Below, one piece after another: positions 45,938 through 53,788 of a stretch of DNA of 64,000 nt; position 1 is the first letter of the stretch, and each line of letters starts with the position of its first letter. A program made the translations under genes and the position numbers. Under the pieces are notes generated by a model. That model was given only the letters and a program-made list of their open reading frames with translations, was not told the DNA's origin and ran no database searches. Source of the stretch: Sphingobacterium paucimobilis HER1398 (lineage in GTDB: Bacteria > Bacteroidota > Bacteroidia > Sphingobacteriales > Sphingobacteriaceae); contig NZ_ATDL01000001.1 of the NCBI RefSeq assembly GCF_000416985.1, positions 1 through 64,000 of the forward strand, given 5' to 3'.

Positions 45938-45982
45938 GATTATGCTGTTTATAAGTATAATCGCAACCTATCGGAAAAAGGA

Positions 45983-46552
45983 CTATAGAAAAAACAAAAA
46001 AAATGATAAAATCAGATTCTGGAAGCGAGCGAGCTTAAGTTTTATGATTTTTGTGGCCGATATTAATTGGTTTTTTACGGTATTTTTAGAAACACCGAGA
46101 TGATCAGCAATTTCCTGATAGCTTTTATTTTCCAACCTGCTCAACAGGAACACCTGCTTTTGCCGTAGTGGCAGCTCATTTACAGATCTGTCAAAAGCTT
46201 CCTGTATCTCCGCTCCCGCAATACGCTCCAAAACAGTATGTTCTGCTTCGCTCCAAAGTGCTCCTAATTCGTCCATATAGCGCTTGGAAGACATTTTACG
46301 TCGGTAGGTGGAGATTGTCTGCCGCTTCACGACTGTAAACAGGAAGGGATAGATCTGCTCCGGCGTACTAAGCTTGTCCTTCTGTAAAAAAAGCTGAACA
46401 AAAGCCTCTTGAACAATCTCCTCAGCAGTACTCTCGTTTTGAGTCGCTTCTACAACGTAATACATCAAGACATGCTGATATGTTTCAAAGACCTTTTTAA
46501 ATGCCTTTTGATCATTGTCCAAAAAATCCTCAAAATCTTTGTCTGTAATCAT
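45983..46552 (-). CDS. ECF RNA polymerase sigma-70 factor (locus 2)
   Basis: 189 residues. Region 2: FKKVFETYQHVLMYYVVEAT, then AEEIVQEAFVQLFLQ. Region 4: LPLRQKQVFLLSRLENKSYQ, then EIADHLGVSKNTVKNQL. Same FecI-like group as the locus-1 factor but clearly different in sequence, so cross-talk is unlikely. It begins the locus-2 operon. Confidence 0.93.
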   Translation of the reverse strand: MITDKDFEDFLDNDQKAFKKVFETYQHVLMYYVVEATQNESTAEEIVQEAFVQLFLQKDKLSTPEQIYPFLFTVVKRQTISTYRRKMSSKRYMDELGALWSEAEHTVLERIAGAEIQEAFDRSVNELPLRQKQVFLLSRLENKSYQEIADHLGVSKNTVKNQLISATKIIKLKLARFQNLILSFFLFFL

Positions 46553-47002
46553 AGAGATAGCATTGCTTAAGACGATAACGTCATAAAAAACTACTGCTGA
46601 TAAAGGTTTATACTACTCGATACACGAAGATAGTTAATAACCTACATATCCAGTGCACAAAGCTAGATATCATAATATTAACATAAAGTTAAATATTGCC
46701 AGAATAAGATTGCAGCTATATAAACCGATTAGTGCTTTTCGTGCCTTGTAGAGATATTAGATTCTTCGAGCATTCAGGTCCTATCGTTCCTTTTTTGTTA
46801 CAAACGAGTCCTGTTTTCCAACCAATGATAAATTTATTTATTTTCGTATGGCCGAAAGCCACATAATATTGCCTATCTCCTTCCAATCCGTGATTTTAGC
46901 TGTTTTTCATTTGTGCCATCTGATTACAAATCACTGAAGAACAAGCTTAATATACTCAAATTCAAACCTACCCCTAAATTATTTTTTGTATATTAGTTTG
47001 TT
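46553..47002. other. Long intergenic region upstream of locus 2
   Basis: 450 bases without a convincing gene. It should contain the minus-strand promoter of the sigma gene. On the plus side, TATTAGTTTG lies just before the ATG of the 47003 gene, near the -7 consensus but with one base less between TA and TTTG. Confidence 0.5.
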
Positions 47003-47251
47003 ATGGAACTAGCAAACATTACAAAACAAAGGCTTTTGGATGCTCAGAACAAAGGATACACAGCTATCATAACGACGTACAACTCCAATCCATTGGACCC
47101 CATCTGGACCTTTGAAAAAGTAAAAAGAGAAAGATTAAAACAATTTTCAGAAGAACTTACAGATACCTTTCAACTGTGCTACTCAATTTCTGAAGCAATC
47201 AAAACTATAGATGAATATGCCTTCATTGGGAAAGTAAAATTATTAGATTAG
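47003..47251 (+). CDS. Small hypothetical protein
   Basis: 82 residues, soluble, mostly helical (NITKQRLLDAQNKGYTAIIT; KRERLKQFSEELTDTFQLCY). No signal peptide, one cysteine. No family recognised. It has its own canonical terminator starting 5 bases after the stop codon and so is an independent unit, on the strand opposite to both neighbouring operons. Confidence 0.55.
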   Translation: MELANITKQRLLDAQNKGYTAIITTYNSNPLDPIWTFEKVKRERLKQFSEELTDTFQLCYSISEAIKTIDEYAFIGKVKLLD

Positions 47252-47256
47252 AATAG

Positions 47257-47279
47257 GTGGGCAATGCCCACTTTTTTTT
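47257..47279 (+). terminator. Rho-independent terminator
   Basis: GTGGGC-AAT-GCCCAC (47257-47271) followed by eight T (47272-47279): a textbook intrinsic terminator for the 47003 gene. Confidence 0.92.
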
Positions 47280-47384
47280 ATCATACACCATCCGGAATAA
47301 CATAAAAACAACATAAAGATAACACCTATTATTCTTCATGTTATCCGTTTTGCTATACCTTTGGCCAAAATTCAAAGCCAAACC

Positions 47385-47636
47385 ATGTCAAATTTTTTAG
47401 CATCAAATTTAACATTGAAAAGATTGGTCTTTATTGCCTTAGCGATTGTGAGTGTAAGTCTAACGATAGATCTTTTAAGCGCATGGGGTGACCAAAAACT
47501 TTTTAAAGACCTTCGGATCAATAGTACCCCAACTTTAAAAGCTTCTGGATATACAGACTCTATCCCTTCCAAATCTGAAAAAGCGACACAAATAAATAAT
47601 GTTGATACGATGGCCGTTTCACATAACTATAAGTAG
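47385..47636 (+). CDS. Small single-helix membrane protein
   Basis: 83 residues from ATG 47385 (an in-frame TTG at 47361 adds 8). One membrane helix at about 12-30 (RLVFIALAIVSVSLTIDLLS), followed by a polar tail without cysteines. No family recognised. It converges on the peptide cassette (47853-53467) with 216 bases between. Small single-helix proteins next to bacteriocin-like genes are often immunity proteins, but nothing in the sequence itself shows this. Confidence 0.45.
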   Translation: MSNFLASNLTLKRLVFIALAIVSVSLTIDLLSAWGDQKLFKDLRINSTPTLKASGYTDSIPSKSEKATQINNVDTMAVSHNYK

Positions 47637-47757
47637 TCTTACCACTAAGAACACCATCCCATATCCCTTTAGAGCAATCCTATAGGCTCGCACGACAATG
47701 GCTCTTTGATAGTTTAAGAATCTTGAGGTCATTTTTCAATACCTGGATCTATAAAAA

Positions 47758-47788
47758 ATAGGAGTCAAAAATATATTTCGACCCCTAT
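47758..47788 (-). terminator. Terminator of the peptide cassette
   Basis: ATAGGAGTC (47758-47766) pairs with GACCCCTAT (47780-47788) with one mismatch. On the minus strand the stem is followed by TTTTTTAT. It lies 65 bases after the stop codon of the last peptide gene. Confidence 0.7.
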
Positions 47789-47852
47789 CTTTGTTTTAAA
47801 CTAGAATATGAACAAATAAATTACACCTAGTAATCGTGTCCTAAGCGTATGA

Positions 47853-47990
47853 CTACGCGTTTGGACCTCTCCAACGATCAATAAGATCCTCAGCCATTGC
47901 AATTGTCGCATTAGCAGCGGCCTTGATCAGCCTTCCGATCACGCCACCACCTTGGATTTCTAACATTTCTTTTTCCGATAAATCTTTCAT
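47853..47990 (-). CDS. Double-glycine-leader peptide 2 (bacteriocin- or signal-like)
   Basis: 45 residues, below common ORF cut-offs. The leader MKDLSEKEMLEIQGG (15 residues) fits the double-glycine consensus recognised by C39 peptidases (hydrophobic residues at L10 and I12, ending GG). The core after GG is 30 residues, starts GVIGRLIKAAANATIAMAED and ends RWRGPNA, and would form an amphipathic helix with no cysteine. The C39-peptidase ABC exporter of the same cassette lies at 50064-52226 and would cleave and export it. Translated by hand from the minus strand; start ATG 47990, stop TAG 47855-47853. Function (toxin or signal) is open. Confidence 0.75.
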   Translation of the reverse strand: MKDLSEKEMLEIQGGGVIGRLIKAAANATIAMAEDLIDRWRGPNA

Positions 47991-48077
47991 ATGTATTTGA
48001 TTAGTCACGATCCTATGGAAAATCCAGCATGGACATTCCGTAATCGTCTGTTTTGTATTATTAATAAAAAATAGGAA

Positions 48078-48098
48078 TGGGGTGCTAGAGGCACCTCC
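48078..48098 (-). terminator. Hairpin between the two peptide genes
   Basis: On the minus strand GGTGC-CTCTA-GCACC with partly paired flanks is followed by ATTCCTATTTTTTATT. It lies about 12 bases after the stop of peptide 1 and 88 bases before peptide 2, so it may attenuate transcription into peptide 2. Confidence 0.5.
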
Positions 48099-48110
48099 GA
48101 TTCACTTTAG

Positions 48111-48293
48111 TTAAAATGCCATTTGAAGCTTTCTTCCCAAAATCTTGTCAAATGGGTTAGGAATACAACCTCCTGGGCTGTTGATTCCATAGTCACCACC
48201 CTGTCCATCATTTGGATTCCAGACACCACCGTCCAGTTGGATTGTTTCTTCTAAATCTAACACAGTTAAGTTTTTGTTTTCTAAATTTTTCAT
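48111..48293 (-). CDS. Double-glycine-leader peptide 1
   Basis: 60 residues. Leader of 23 residues ending ETIQLDGG (L14, I18 and L20 hydrophobic, GG at 22-23) and a 37-residue core beginning VWNPNDGQGGDYGINSPGGC. The core is rich in glycine and asparagine, has a single cysteine and ends in a basic-hydrophobic tail (KILGRKLQMAF). The single cysteine could form an intermolecular disulfide or be modified. Position directly after the HTH gene and before peptide 2, with the exporter upstream, supports a secreted peptide. No known bacteriocin motif such as YGNG is present. Confidence 0.7.
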   Translation of the reverse strand: MKNLENKNLTVLDLEETIQLDGGVWNPNDGQGGDYGINSPGGCIPNPFDKILGRKLQMAF

Positions 48294-48385
48294 AACGTTT
48301 ATTTTTATTGTTTGTTTCTATTTTATATATCAAATATCCTTTAGTACAATGCATAAAAAAAGCATTAAACATTTTTATTAAGCCT

Positions 48386-48724
48386 TTAAAATGCCACCCC
48401 ATTTCCTCCTACAAATCCTAGTACAGGCATCCCAAAAGACATAGAAGAAAAGCCCCCAGCATCATATAATCTAGTATCGACATCAGATAGCGGTTGCATA
48501 CTAACCTGAATAAAAATCCGATAATCAAACTCATAAAAATAAGTCTGCAATGCACGATCGTATTGGATCGGAGCACCCGTCTCTCTCAGGTATTCTATAA
48601 TCCGGGCCAAGCGGGACACCGAAAGGTCTAATCTTCTAGCCAGGGATTCTGGCTTACCGGTTCTTTTTTGCGATATCAACTTATCTAAAAGATTAAGTCT
48701 ATCAATTTGCTTAAATAGTTGCAT
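48386..48724 (-). CDS. Small HTH protein of the peptide cassette
   Basis: 112 residues. The N-terminal ~60 residues form a winged-helix/helix-turn-helix (LNLLDKLISQKRTGKPESLA, then RRLDLSVSRLARIIEYLRET). The following segment is strand-rich (YDRALQTYFYEFDYRIFIQV), and the protein ends in a glycine-rich, hydrophobic tail after DAGG (FSSMSFGMPVLGFVGGNGVA). It lies 15 bases after the TolC gene and 92 bases before peptide 1, so it probably regulates the peptide genes. The tail is unusual for a regulator and itself follows a Gly-Gly. Confidence 0.65.
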   Translation of the reverse strand: MQLFKQIDRLNLLDKLISQKRTGKPESLARRLDLSVSRLARIIEYLRETGAPIQYDRALQTYFYEFDYRIFIQVSMQPLSDVDTRLYDAGGFSSMSFGMPVLGFVGGNGVAF

Positions 48725-48739
48725 AGGAATATTTTGTTT

Positions 48740-50062
48740 TTATAAGGTTTCTTCAATAAAAAATTTAATCATTTTTGACACGAAAAGGCAATTGTACTTG
48801 GCTTGTAGCATTTCACTCTCGGCTTTCAACATATTGCTCCTAGAGCTGTTCAAGTCGTATATGGAGCTTTTACCGGCATCGTAACTCTTACTGGTAAATG
48901 CCAGCGCTATCCGTGCACTTTCGAGCATGTCCTGGGCGGCTTCGTGCTGATCCTGATATCCCCAATAGTCGAAATAGAACTTTTCGATATCTTGCTTTAT
49001 CGCCAGATACTGTTGTTTGGTCTGAATGTCATTCTGTTGCAAATACAGTTTATTCTTTGCTACCGCATTTTTCACACGTCCTTTACTAAAGATGGGAATA
49101 GACAGACTGATGGCTACCTGCTGTGAGAAATTATCCCGCATCTGTGGAAAGAACCCTCTGTCTCCTGCCGTAACCAGACTATTAAAGTATAGACTCCCAA
49201 ACAAGGCACTTCCTCTAACTACAGGGTACAGGTCAGACTTGATAATATTATGCTCGACCTCGGCGGCAGACCGCAACAAGCTCAGTTTCTTCAGCTCTGG
49301 ATGATTGGACGCAGCTTGCTCTATAGCCTCAGGCAAGGTGTAGGTCAAATGAGCATGAAGCGCTTCCTGTCTTTCTTCGACAATATCGAAGTTGTTATAA
49401 TCCTCCAGTTGCATCAATTGTACCATAGCCAGCTTAGCACGATCTACATCCAGCTTGGCTTGCTTTAGCTTTTGCCGCTCTCTCGCGAGGTTAGCCTGGG
49501 CCTCATATTGTACCGTCAATGCCGTACTTCCAGCCTCGGTAGTTTTAACAGCTTTTTCATACTGTAGGTTTGCATAAAACACCGCGCTATCTATCGACCG
49601 GGCAATCTCTTTACTCAGTTGGATTGCCAGATAATATTCGATTGCTTTGATGGCAATATTCCGTTTGAATAGAGCCATTTCTTCTTCACTCACACTAACC
49701 AAAAGCGTAGATTTCTTAATCTCATTCGCCAGTTTACCATGATTGTATATCGTAACATTCGCATCTATCCCCACTTCACTATTGAGATTATCATTCCTAC
49801 GTGTGTTTCCAAACACATCTTGCCCCTGCCCAAACTTCGAGTACAGGTTTGTAAAACCTTTGACTTCCAATAACCTTTCATTCTTCGCGATCCGCAGCTC
49901 TACATGCTTCACGTCATTATTGACTTTACTATTTTGAATCTCAAGGTTATTCTCCTGTGCAAAAACAATACACTGCTGGAGATTCCATTTTTCTTGCGCC
50001 TGTACTTTTAGGCTAAAAAAATGACCCAATACAATAACTACCCATGCTATTATCCGTCCCAT
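48740..50062 (-). CDS. TolC-family outer-membrane efflux protein (peptide exporter)
   Basis: 440 residues. Signal peptide MGRIIAWVVIVLGHFFSLKV to cleavage at VQAQ-E. Two long coiled-coil repeats typical of TolC are visible (about 140-215, QYEAQANLARERQKLKQAKL; and about 350-430, YQDQHEAAQDMLESARIALA), each followed by barrel strands. It would form the outer-membrane channel for the ABC exporter and HlyD adaptor. It starts 1 base after the exporter gene ends, so they are translated from one transcript. Confidence 0.9.
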   Translation of the reverse strand: MGRIIAWVVIVLGHFFSLKVQAQEKWNLQQCIVFAQENNLEIQNSKVNNDVKHVELRIAKNERLLEVKGFTNLYSKFGQGQDVFGNTRRNDNLNSEVGIDANVTIYNHGKLANEIKKSTLLVSVSEEEMALFKRNIAIKAIEYYLAIQLSKEIARSIDSAVFYANLQYEKAVKTTEAGSTALTVQYEAQANLARERQKLKQAKLDVDRAKLAMVQLMQLEDYNNFDIVEERQEALHAHLTYTLPEAIEQAASNHPELKKLSLLRSAAEVEHNIIKSDLYPVVRGSALFGSLYFNSLVTAGDRGFFPQMRDNFSQQVAISLSIPIFSKGRVKNAVAKNKLYLQQNDIQTKQQYLAIKQDIEKFYFDYWGYQDQHEAAQDMLESARIALAFTSKSYDAGKSSIYDLNSSRSNMLKAESEMLQAKYNCLFVSKMIKFFIEETL

Positions 50063-50063
50063 C

Positions 50064-52226
50064 TTAAACCTCCAGTGCTAAAGTTTGTTTATCCCACATA
50101 CCGCGATAGATTCCGTCCATCGTGATCAATATCTCGTGATTTCCCTGTTCGACGACCTGTCCCGCTTTCAGCACTAAAATATTGTCGGCATGCGCGATAG
50201 TGCTCAATCTATGAGCGATTACCACCATCGTCTTACCAGCATCTTTAAAATCCTGTAGCGTTTTTTGGATGATCTGTTCGGATTCGGTGTCCAATGCCGA
50301 AGTCGCCTCGTCTAGAATAAGTATCTCCGGATCTTTGTACAGGGCGCGTGCAATAGCAATACGCTGCTTTTGTCCTCCTGAAAGCATGGCGCCATTCTCT
50401 CCAAGATAGGTCTGGAAGCCGTTGGGCAATTTCTCGATAAAAGGTAAAATCCCAAGACGTTCCGTTATCTCCAATATCCGCTGCACATTGGGAAAATCCT
50501 CTCCCAACGCAATATTATCAATCACATTACCTGAGAAGAGATCAATCTGCTGTGGGACAACAGAAACAACCTGGCGGAGTGAATGATTGGAGATATAGCT
50601 AAGATCATATTGCCCAATCGTAATTTTACCTTGCTTCAAGGGATAAAGATTCTGCATCAATCCGGCTATAGTTGTTTTTCCAGATCCGCTCTCTCCCACT
50701 ATCGCTGTAGTCTCCCCTTTTCTAAACACACAATTGAACCCTTTGAATACATCCACCCGCGAACCATAACTAAAAGCAACATCGCTAAAGGTGACATGCC
50801 CAACATGAGCTGGAGTAAGATCCAACTTGTCTGTCGACTCTTCGCGCTCCAAGTCCATAATTTCGAACAGACGGTCCGAAGCAATCATGGCATTCTGAAT
50901 AGTCTTATTCATCCCGATCAACTGGGTAACAGGTCCCGTAAAATACCCCACCAGCGCATAAAAAGAAAGAAGTTCCCCAGGAGTAATAATACGTTCAACT
51001 ACGTAATTAGAACCCACCCAAAGTAAGATAATCGTGAATATACGGGAGAGAAACTCTGCAGAATTTGTCGAGAAAAGACTGTTCATAACCGACTTATAAA
51101 CCGTTCTTAACAAGGTACTGAAACGGTTATCCGTTTTATTGTTGGCAAAGGTTTCCACTCCAAACTGTTTGATCGTACGGACGGAATTTAGAGATTCTAC
51201 CAAATGGGACTCCAATTCGGCACCATCCTCCATCAGCTTTCGCTCCACTTTTTTATTCAATCTATTCGTCAGCCAATAAACAGCACAGTATAAAGGAATA
51301 ACCAATGCCAGTATCAAAGCTAATTTCCAATAATAACTGAACATCAGTGCAAATGAAAAAATCACGATAAATACATTGACCACAATCTGTATGGACACGT
51401 CATTAATAAACGCTCTGATTTTGACCGCATCATTCACCCTTGAGATAATCTCACCCACTTTCATGGTATCAAAAAAGCGCTGAGGCAGTGTCAAAATATG
51501 CTTATAATAGCCCAAAATCAGGTATTTGTCTATCCGCTGTCCTGTCTCCAATACCATAATACTCTTCATAGCTCCGATAAAAATCTGAAACAATAGAATC
51601 AGCACCATAGCGATAGACAACAGGTTCAAAAGTCTTGTATTTCCATCGATGAGCACATAATCTGTTATCTTTTCAATATACAGCGACGTCGATAGTCCCA
51701 ACACCGTGTATACCACAGCACCTATCAACGCTTGGATAGCAACCGTCTTATGAGGCTTTACCAAATTCCAGAACCTTCCGTAGACACTGACCTTTTCATT
51801 GCGCTGCTCGAAGTACTCGTTTGGCTCTAAAAGAATCAATACACCCGTCCAAATCTTTTGAAAATCCGCCATACTATACTTTTCGATCTTGCCATATGCA
51901 GGATCCATAACCTCTACCTGATTCTTATCTATTTTATAAATGACAACAAAGTGATGCAATTGCTCCATAACTACCACATGGGCAATAGCAGGCAAAGGAA
52001 TCTGGACTAAGGCATCCATATTTCCTCTGACTCCCTTGGCATTGAATCCCATATCATTCAACCCTTGTGTCATCCCCAGAATATTGGTACCTCGGGTATC
52101 TGTGTGACATAACTGCCTAATCTTGGCTATAGGGAGATTGAGCCCATAATATGCCGCAACCGAGGAGAGGCAGGCTGCGCCACAATCCTTGATATCCTGC
52201 TGTTTTACTAAAGTTCCTTTTTTCAT
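50064..52226 (-). CDS. C39-peptidase-containing ABC exporter (PCAT)
   Basis: 720 residues. An N-terminal C39 peptidase (about 1-140) has the catalytic cysteine in QQDIKDCGAACLSSVAAYYG (C14) and the histidine in LHHFVVIYKI, followed by MDPAYG with the aspartate. Six membrane helices follow (about 155-445). The C-terminal ATPase has Walker A VGESGSGKTT, signature LSGGQKQRIAIARAL and Walker B ILILDEATSALD. It cleaves double-glycine leaders and exports the cores, using ATP. Matching leader peptides lie downstream at 47853 and 48111. All catalytic motifs are intact. Confidence 0.95.
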   Translation of the reverse strand: MKKGTLVKQQDIKDCGAACLSSVAAYYGLNLPIAKIRQLCHTDTRGTNILGMTQGLNDMGFNAKGVRGNMDALVQIPLPAIAHVVVMEQLHHFVVIYKIDKNQVEVMDPAYGKIEKYSMADFQKIWTGVLILLEPNEYFEQRNEKVSVYGRFWNLVKPHKTVAIQALIGAVVYTVLGLSTSLYIEKITDYVLIDGNTRLLNLLSIAMVLILLFQIFIGAMKSIMVLETGQRIDKYLILGYYKHILTLPQRFFDTMKVGEIISRVNDAVKIRAFINDVSIQIVVNVFIVIFSFALMFSYYWKLALILALVIPLYCAVYWLTNRLNKKVERKLMEDGAELESHLVESLNSVRTIKQFGVETFANNKTDNRFSTLLRTVYKSVMNSLFSTNSAEFLSRIFTIILLWVGSNYVVERIITPGELLSFYALVGYFTGPVTQLIGMNKTIQNAMIASDRLFEIMDLEREESTDKLDLTPAHVGHVTFSDVAFSYGSRVDVFKGFNCVFRKGETTAIVGESGSGKTTIAGLMQNLYPLKQGKITIGQYDLSYISNHSLRQVVSVVPQQIDLFSGNVIDNIALGEDFPNVQRILEITERLGILPFIEKLPNGFQTYLGENGAMLSGGQKQRIAIARALYKDPEILILDEATSALDTESEQIIQKTLQDFKDAGKTMVVIAHRLSTIAHADNILVLKAGQVVEQGNHEILITMDGIYRGMWDKQTLALEV

Positions 52227-52387
52227 ATGTATATAATTTCTTCATGACCCCTATGTCGATGGATCGCATTGACTTTTAATCGTTTTTAACCGTTTCGGAT
52301 TACCCGGTACTATTTATTTTTTGACATGACAATCCCCTTAGAGCAACTCCTTGTTCTTTACGATTAGCATATTTCAGTAGCTTACTT

Positions 52388-53467
52388 TTAAATCAGATTT
52401 GGATTAAACCAGTCATCAACCCGATCAAACAGCAGTTGCCATAGCGTTCGATCCAATAAATAAAACCGAGCCGTATAGGTACTTCCTTTTTGGATCTCTC
52501 CTTTATACCCGTTCTTTAACTCAAGATGATTTTTTTCCATAGAGCACCGGACTTTAAAAAAGCTCTGCCCTCCCTCCGTTGCCATGATATTTTGATCAAT
52601 ATCCTCAACCTTACCGTCGATCATTCCCCATTGGTTATAATTGTAGGTATCAATCTGAAAACGCACCTTTTGCCCTTTCTTTATTAATCCGATATCACTG
52701 GGAGACACCATACATTCGGCAACAAGGTCATTATCCACAGAAATTTCAACAATGGGCTGCCCTTGTATTAAGAAATTACCCTCATTGACCCCCGATAGGT
52801 TGACCAAACGGCCTGCTATCGGAGCACGGATAACATAGTTCTCGCCTTCAATTTCTATTTGCGAAATATCATTGGTTACTGTGGTCAGTTGACGCTGTAT
52901 ATCTCTTTTTTGCGCCTGCCACTGTGCCATTTGTTGCTCTTCTAAAGCTTTGACCTTACTTTTGATATTCTTGAAACTAAAGTAGGTTTTATCGTATTCG
53001 GCCTGTGGGATGACCCCCTGTTCAAACAGCACTTTTGCTCGAGCCAGTTCTTTTTGAGCCAATTCCAGCTGTGCCCTCAGTTCTTCTGTTTTTTCCTGTA
53101 GCGTGCTTACTTCCTTCTGATACTGTCCTGTCAACAGATTGGAGAAATCACCTCTTACCAATTTGGACAAATCATGCAACTGCGCATTGTAATCACTACT
53201 CAACCCCACCTGAAGGTGTTTCTTAGACTCAAGGTGCTGGGATGTCACGACTAGTAGTGTATCCCCCGCCGCAACCAATTGGTTATTGAACTTGAGATTA
53301 GATTTGACAATCCTTCCACTAACGACCGAGGCTAACTTAGTATTCTCCGATACTGGACGGACAATTCCTCTTGAAGAAGTTGAAATGGGGATTTTAACAA
53401 GGGGCATAATTGCTATCACGCAGACAAGCATAACAAGTATGGAAATATAGATCGTGTTTCTTTTCAT
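52388..53467 (-). CDS. HlyD-family membrane-fusion adaptor
   Basis: 359 residues. One membrane helix at about 7-26 (YISILVMLVCVIAIMPLVKI). A lipoyl-like half (ASVVSGRIVKSNLKFNNQLV, about 47-66) is followed by a coiled coil (about 105-205; EKTEELRAQLELAQKELARA), the second lipoyl half (YVIRAPIAGRLVNLSGVNEG) and a beta-barrel domain. It bridges the ABC exporter and TolC. It is the first gene of the cassette, 161 bases before the exporter gene; that gap holds no gene I can support. Confidence 0.92.
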   Translation of the reverse strand: MKRNTIYISILVMLVCVIAIMPLVKIPISTSSRGIVRPVSENTKLASVVSGRIVKSNLKFNNQLVAAGDTLLVVTSQHLESKKHLQVGLSSDYNAQLHDLSKLVRGDFSNLLTGQYQKEVSTLQEKTEELRAQLELAQKELARAKVLFEQGVIPQAEYDKTYFSFKNIKSKVKALEEQQMAQWQAQKRDIQRQLTTVTNDISQIEIEGENYVIRAPIAGRLVNLSGVNEGNFLIQGQPIVEISVDNDLVAECMVSPSDIGLIKKGQKVRFQIDTYNYNQWGMIDGKVEDIDQNIMATEGGQSFFKVRCSMEKNHLELKNGYKGEIQKGSTYTARFYLLDRTLWQLLFDRVDDWFNPNLI

Positions 53468-53788
53468 TTTTTATGTCCTTTAAGTCAGGCTTTATACCCC
53501 TTCCCGTGTTTCATCTTTTAGTTCAAGGCAGATATACATTTATCTTATACCTCCTTTGCTGCCCTAAAAGTAAAAGCAGTTTTGAGCAAATAAATAATTC
53601 GTTTATGATTCGCTCCCTTGGCTTTACAATCCGTATTTCAGAATACTTGTTCCTAAAAAGAGAAAATGAAAATTAGAAAAGAGAGCCAAATAAAGCTACA
53701 ATCAGGCTTTATGGCAATAAAAAATAGAATAATGAAATCTTGGTAAGGATTTTGCAACACACATTCAATAAAAACAAATAGTTACTCT
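53468..53788. other. Divergent intergenic region between HlyD and PliI-like genes
   Basis: 321 bases. It must carry the minus-strand promoter of the peptide cassette and the plus-strand promoter of the lipoprotein gene. A 67-codon frame at 53473-53676 has no coding look and I do not call it. No exact -7 consensus box was found. Confidence 0.45.

Noticed and set aside
48208..48402. 64-codon minus-strand frame overlapping peptide 1 and the HTH gene end
   Set aside because: It overlaps two better-supported genes in another frame and has no leader or family features.
53473..53676. 67-codon plus-strand frame upstream of the PliI-like gene
   Set aside because: Biased, cysteine/leucine-rich translation without domain look; it lies in the divergent promoter region and nothing supports translation.
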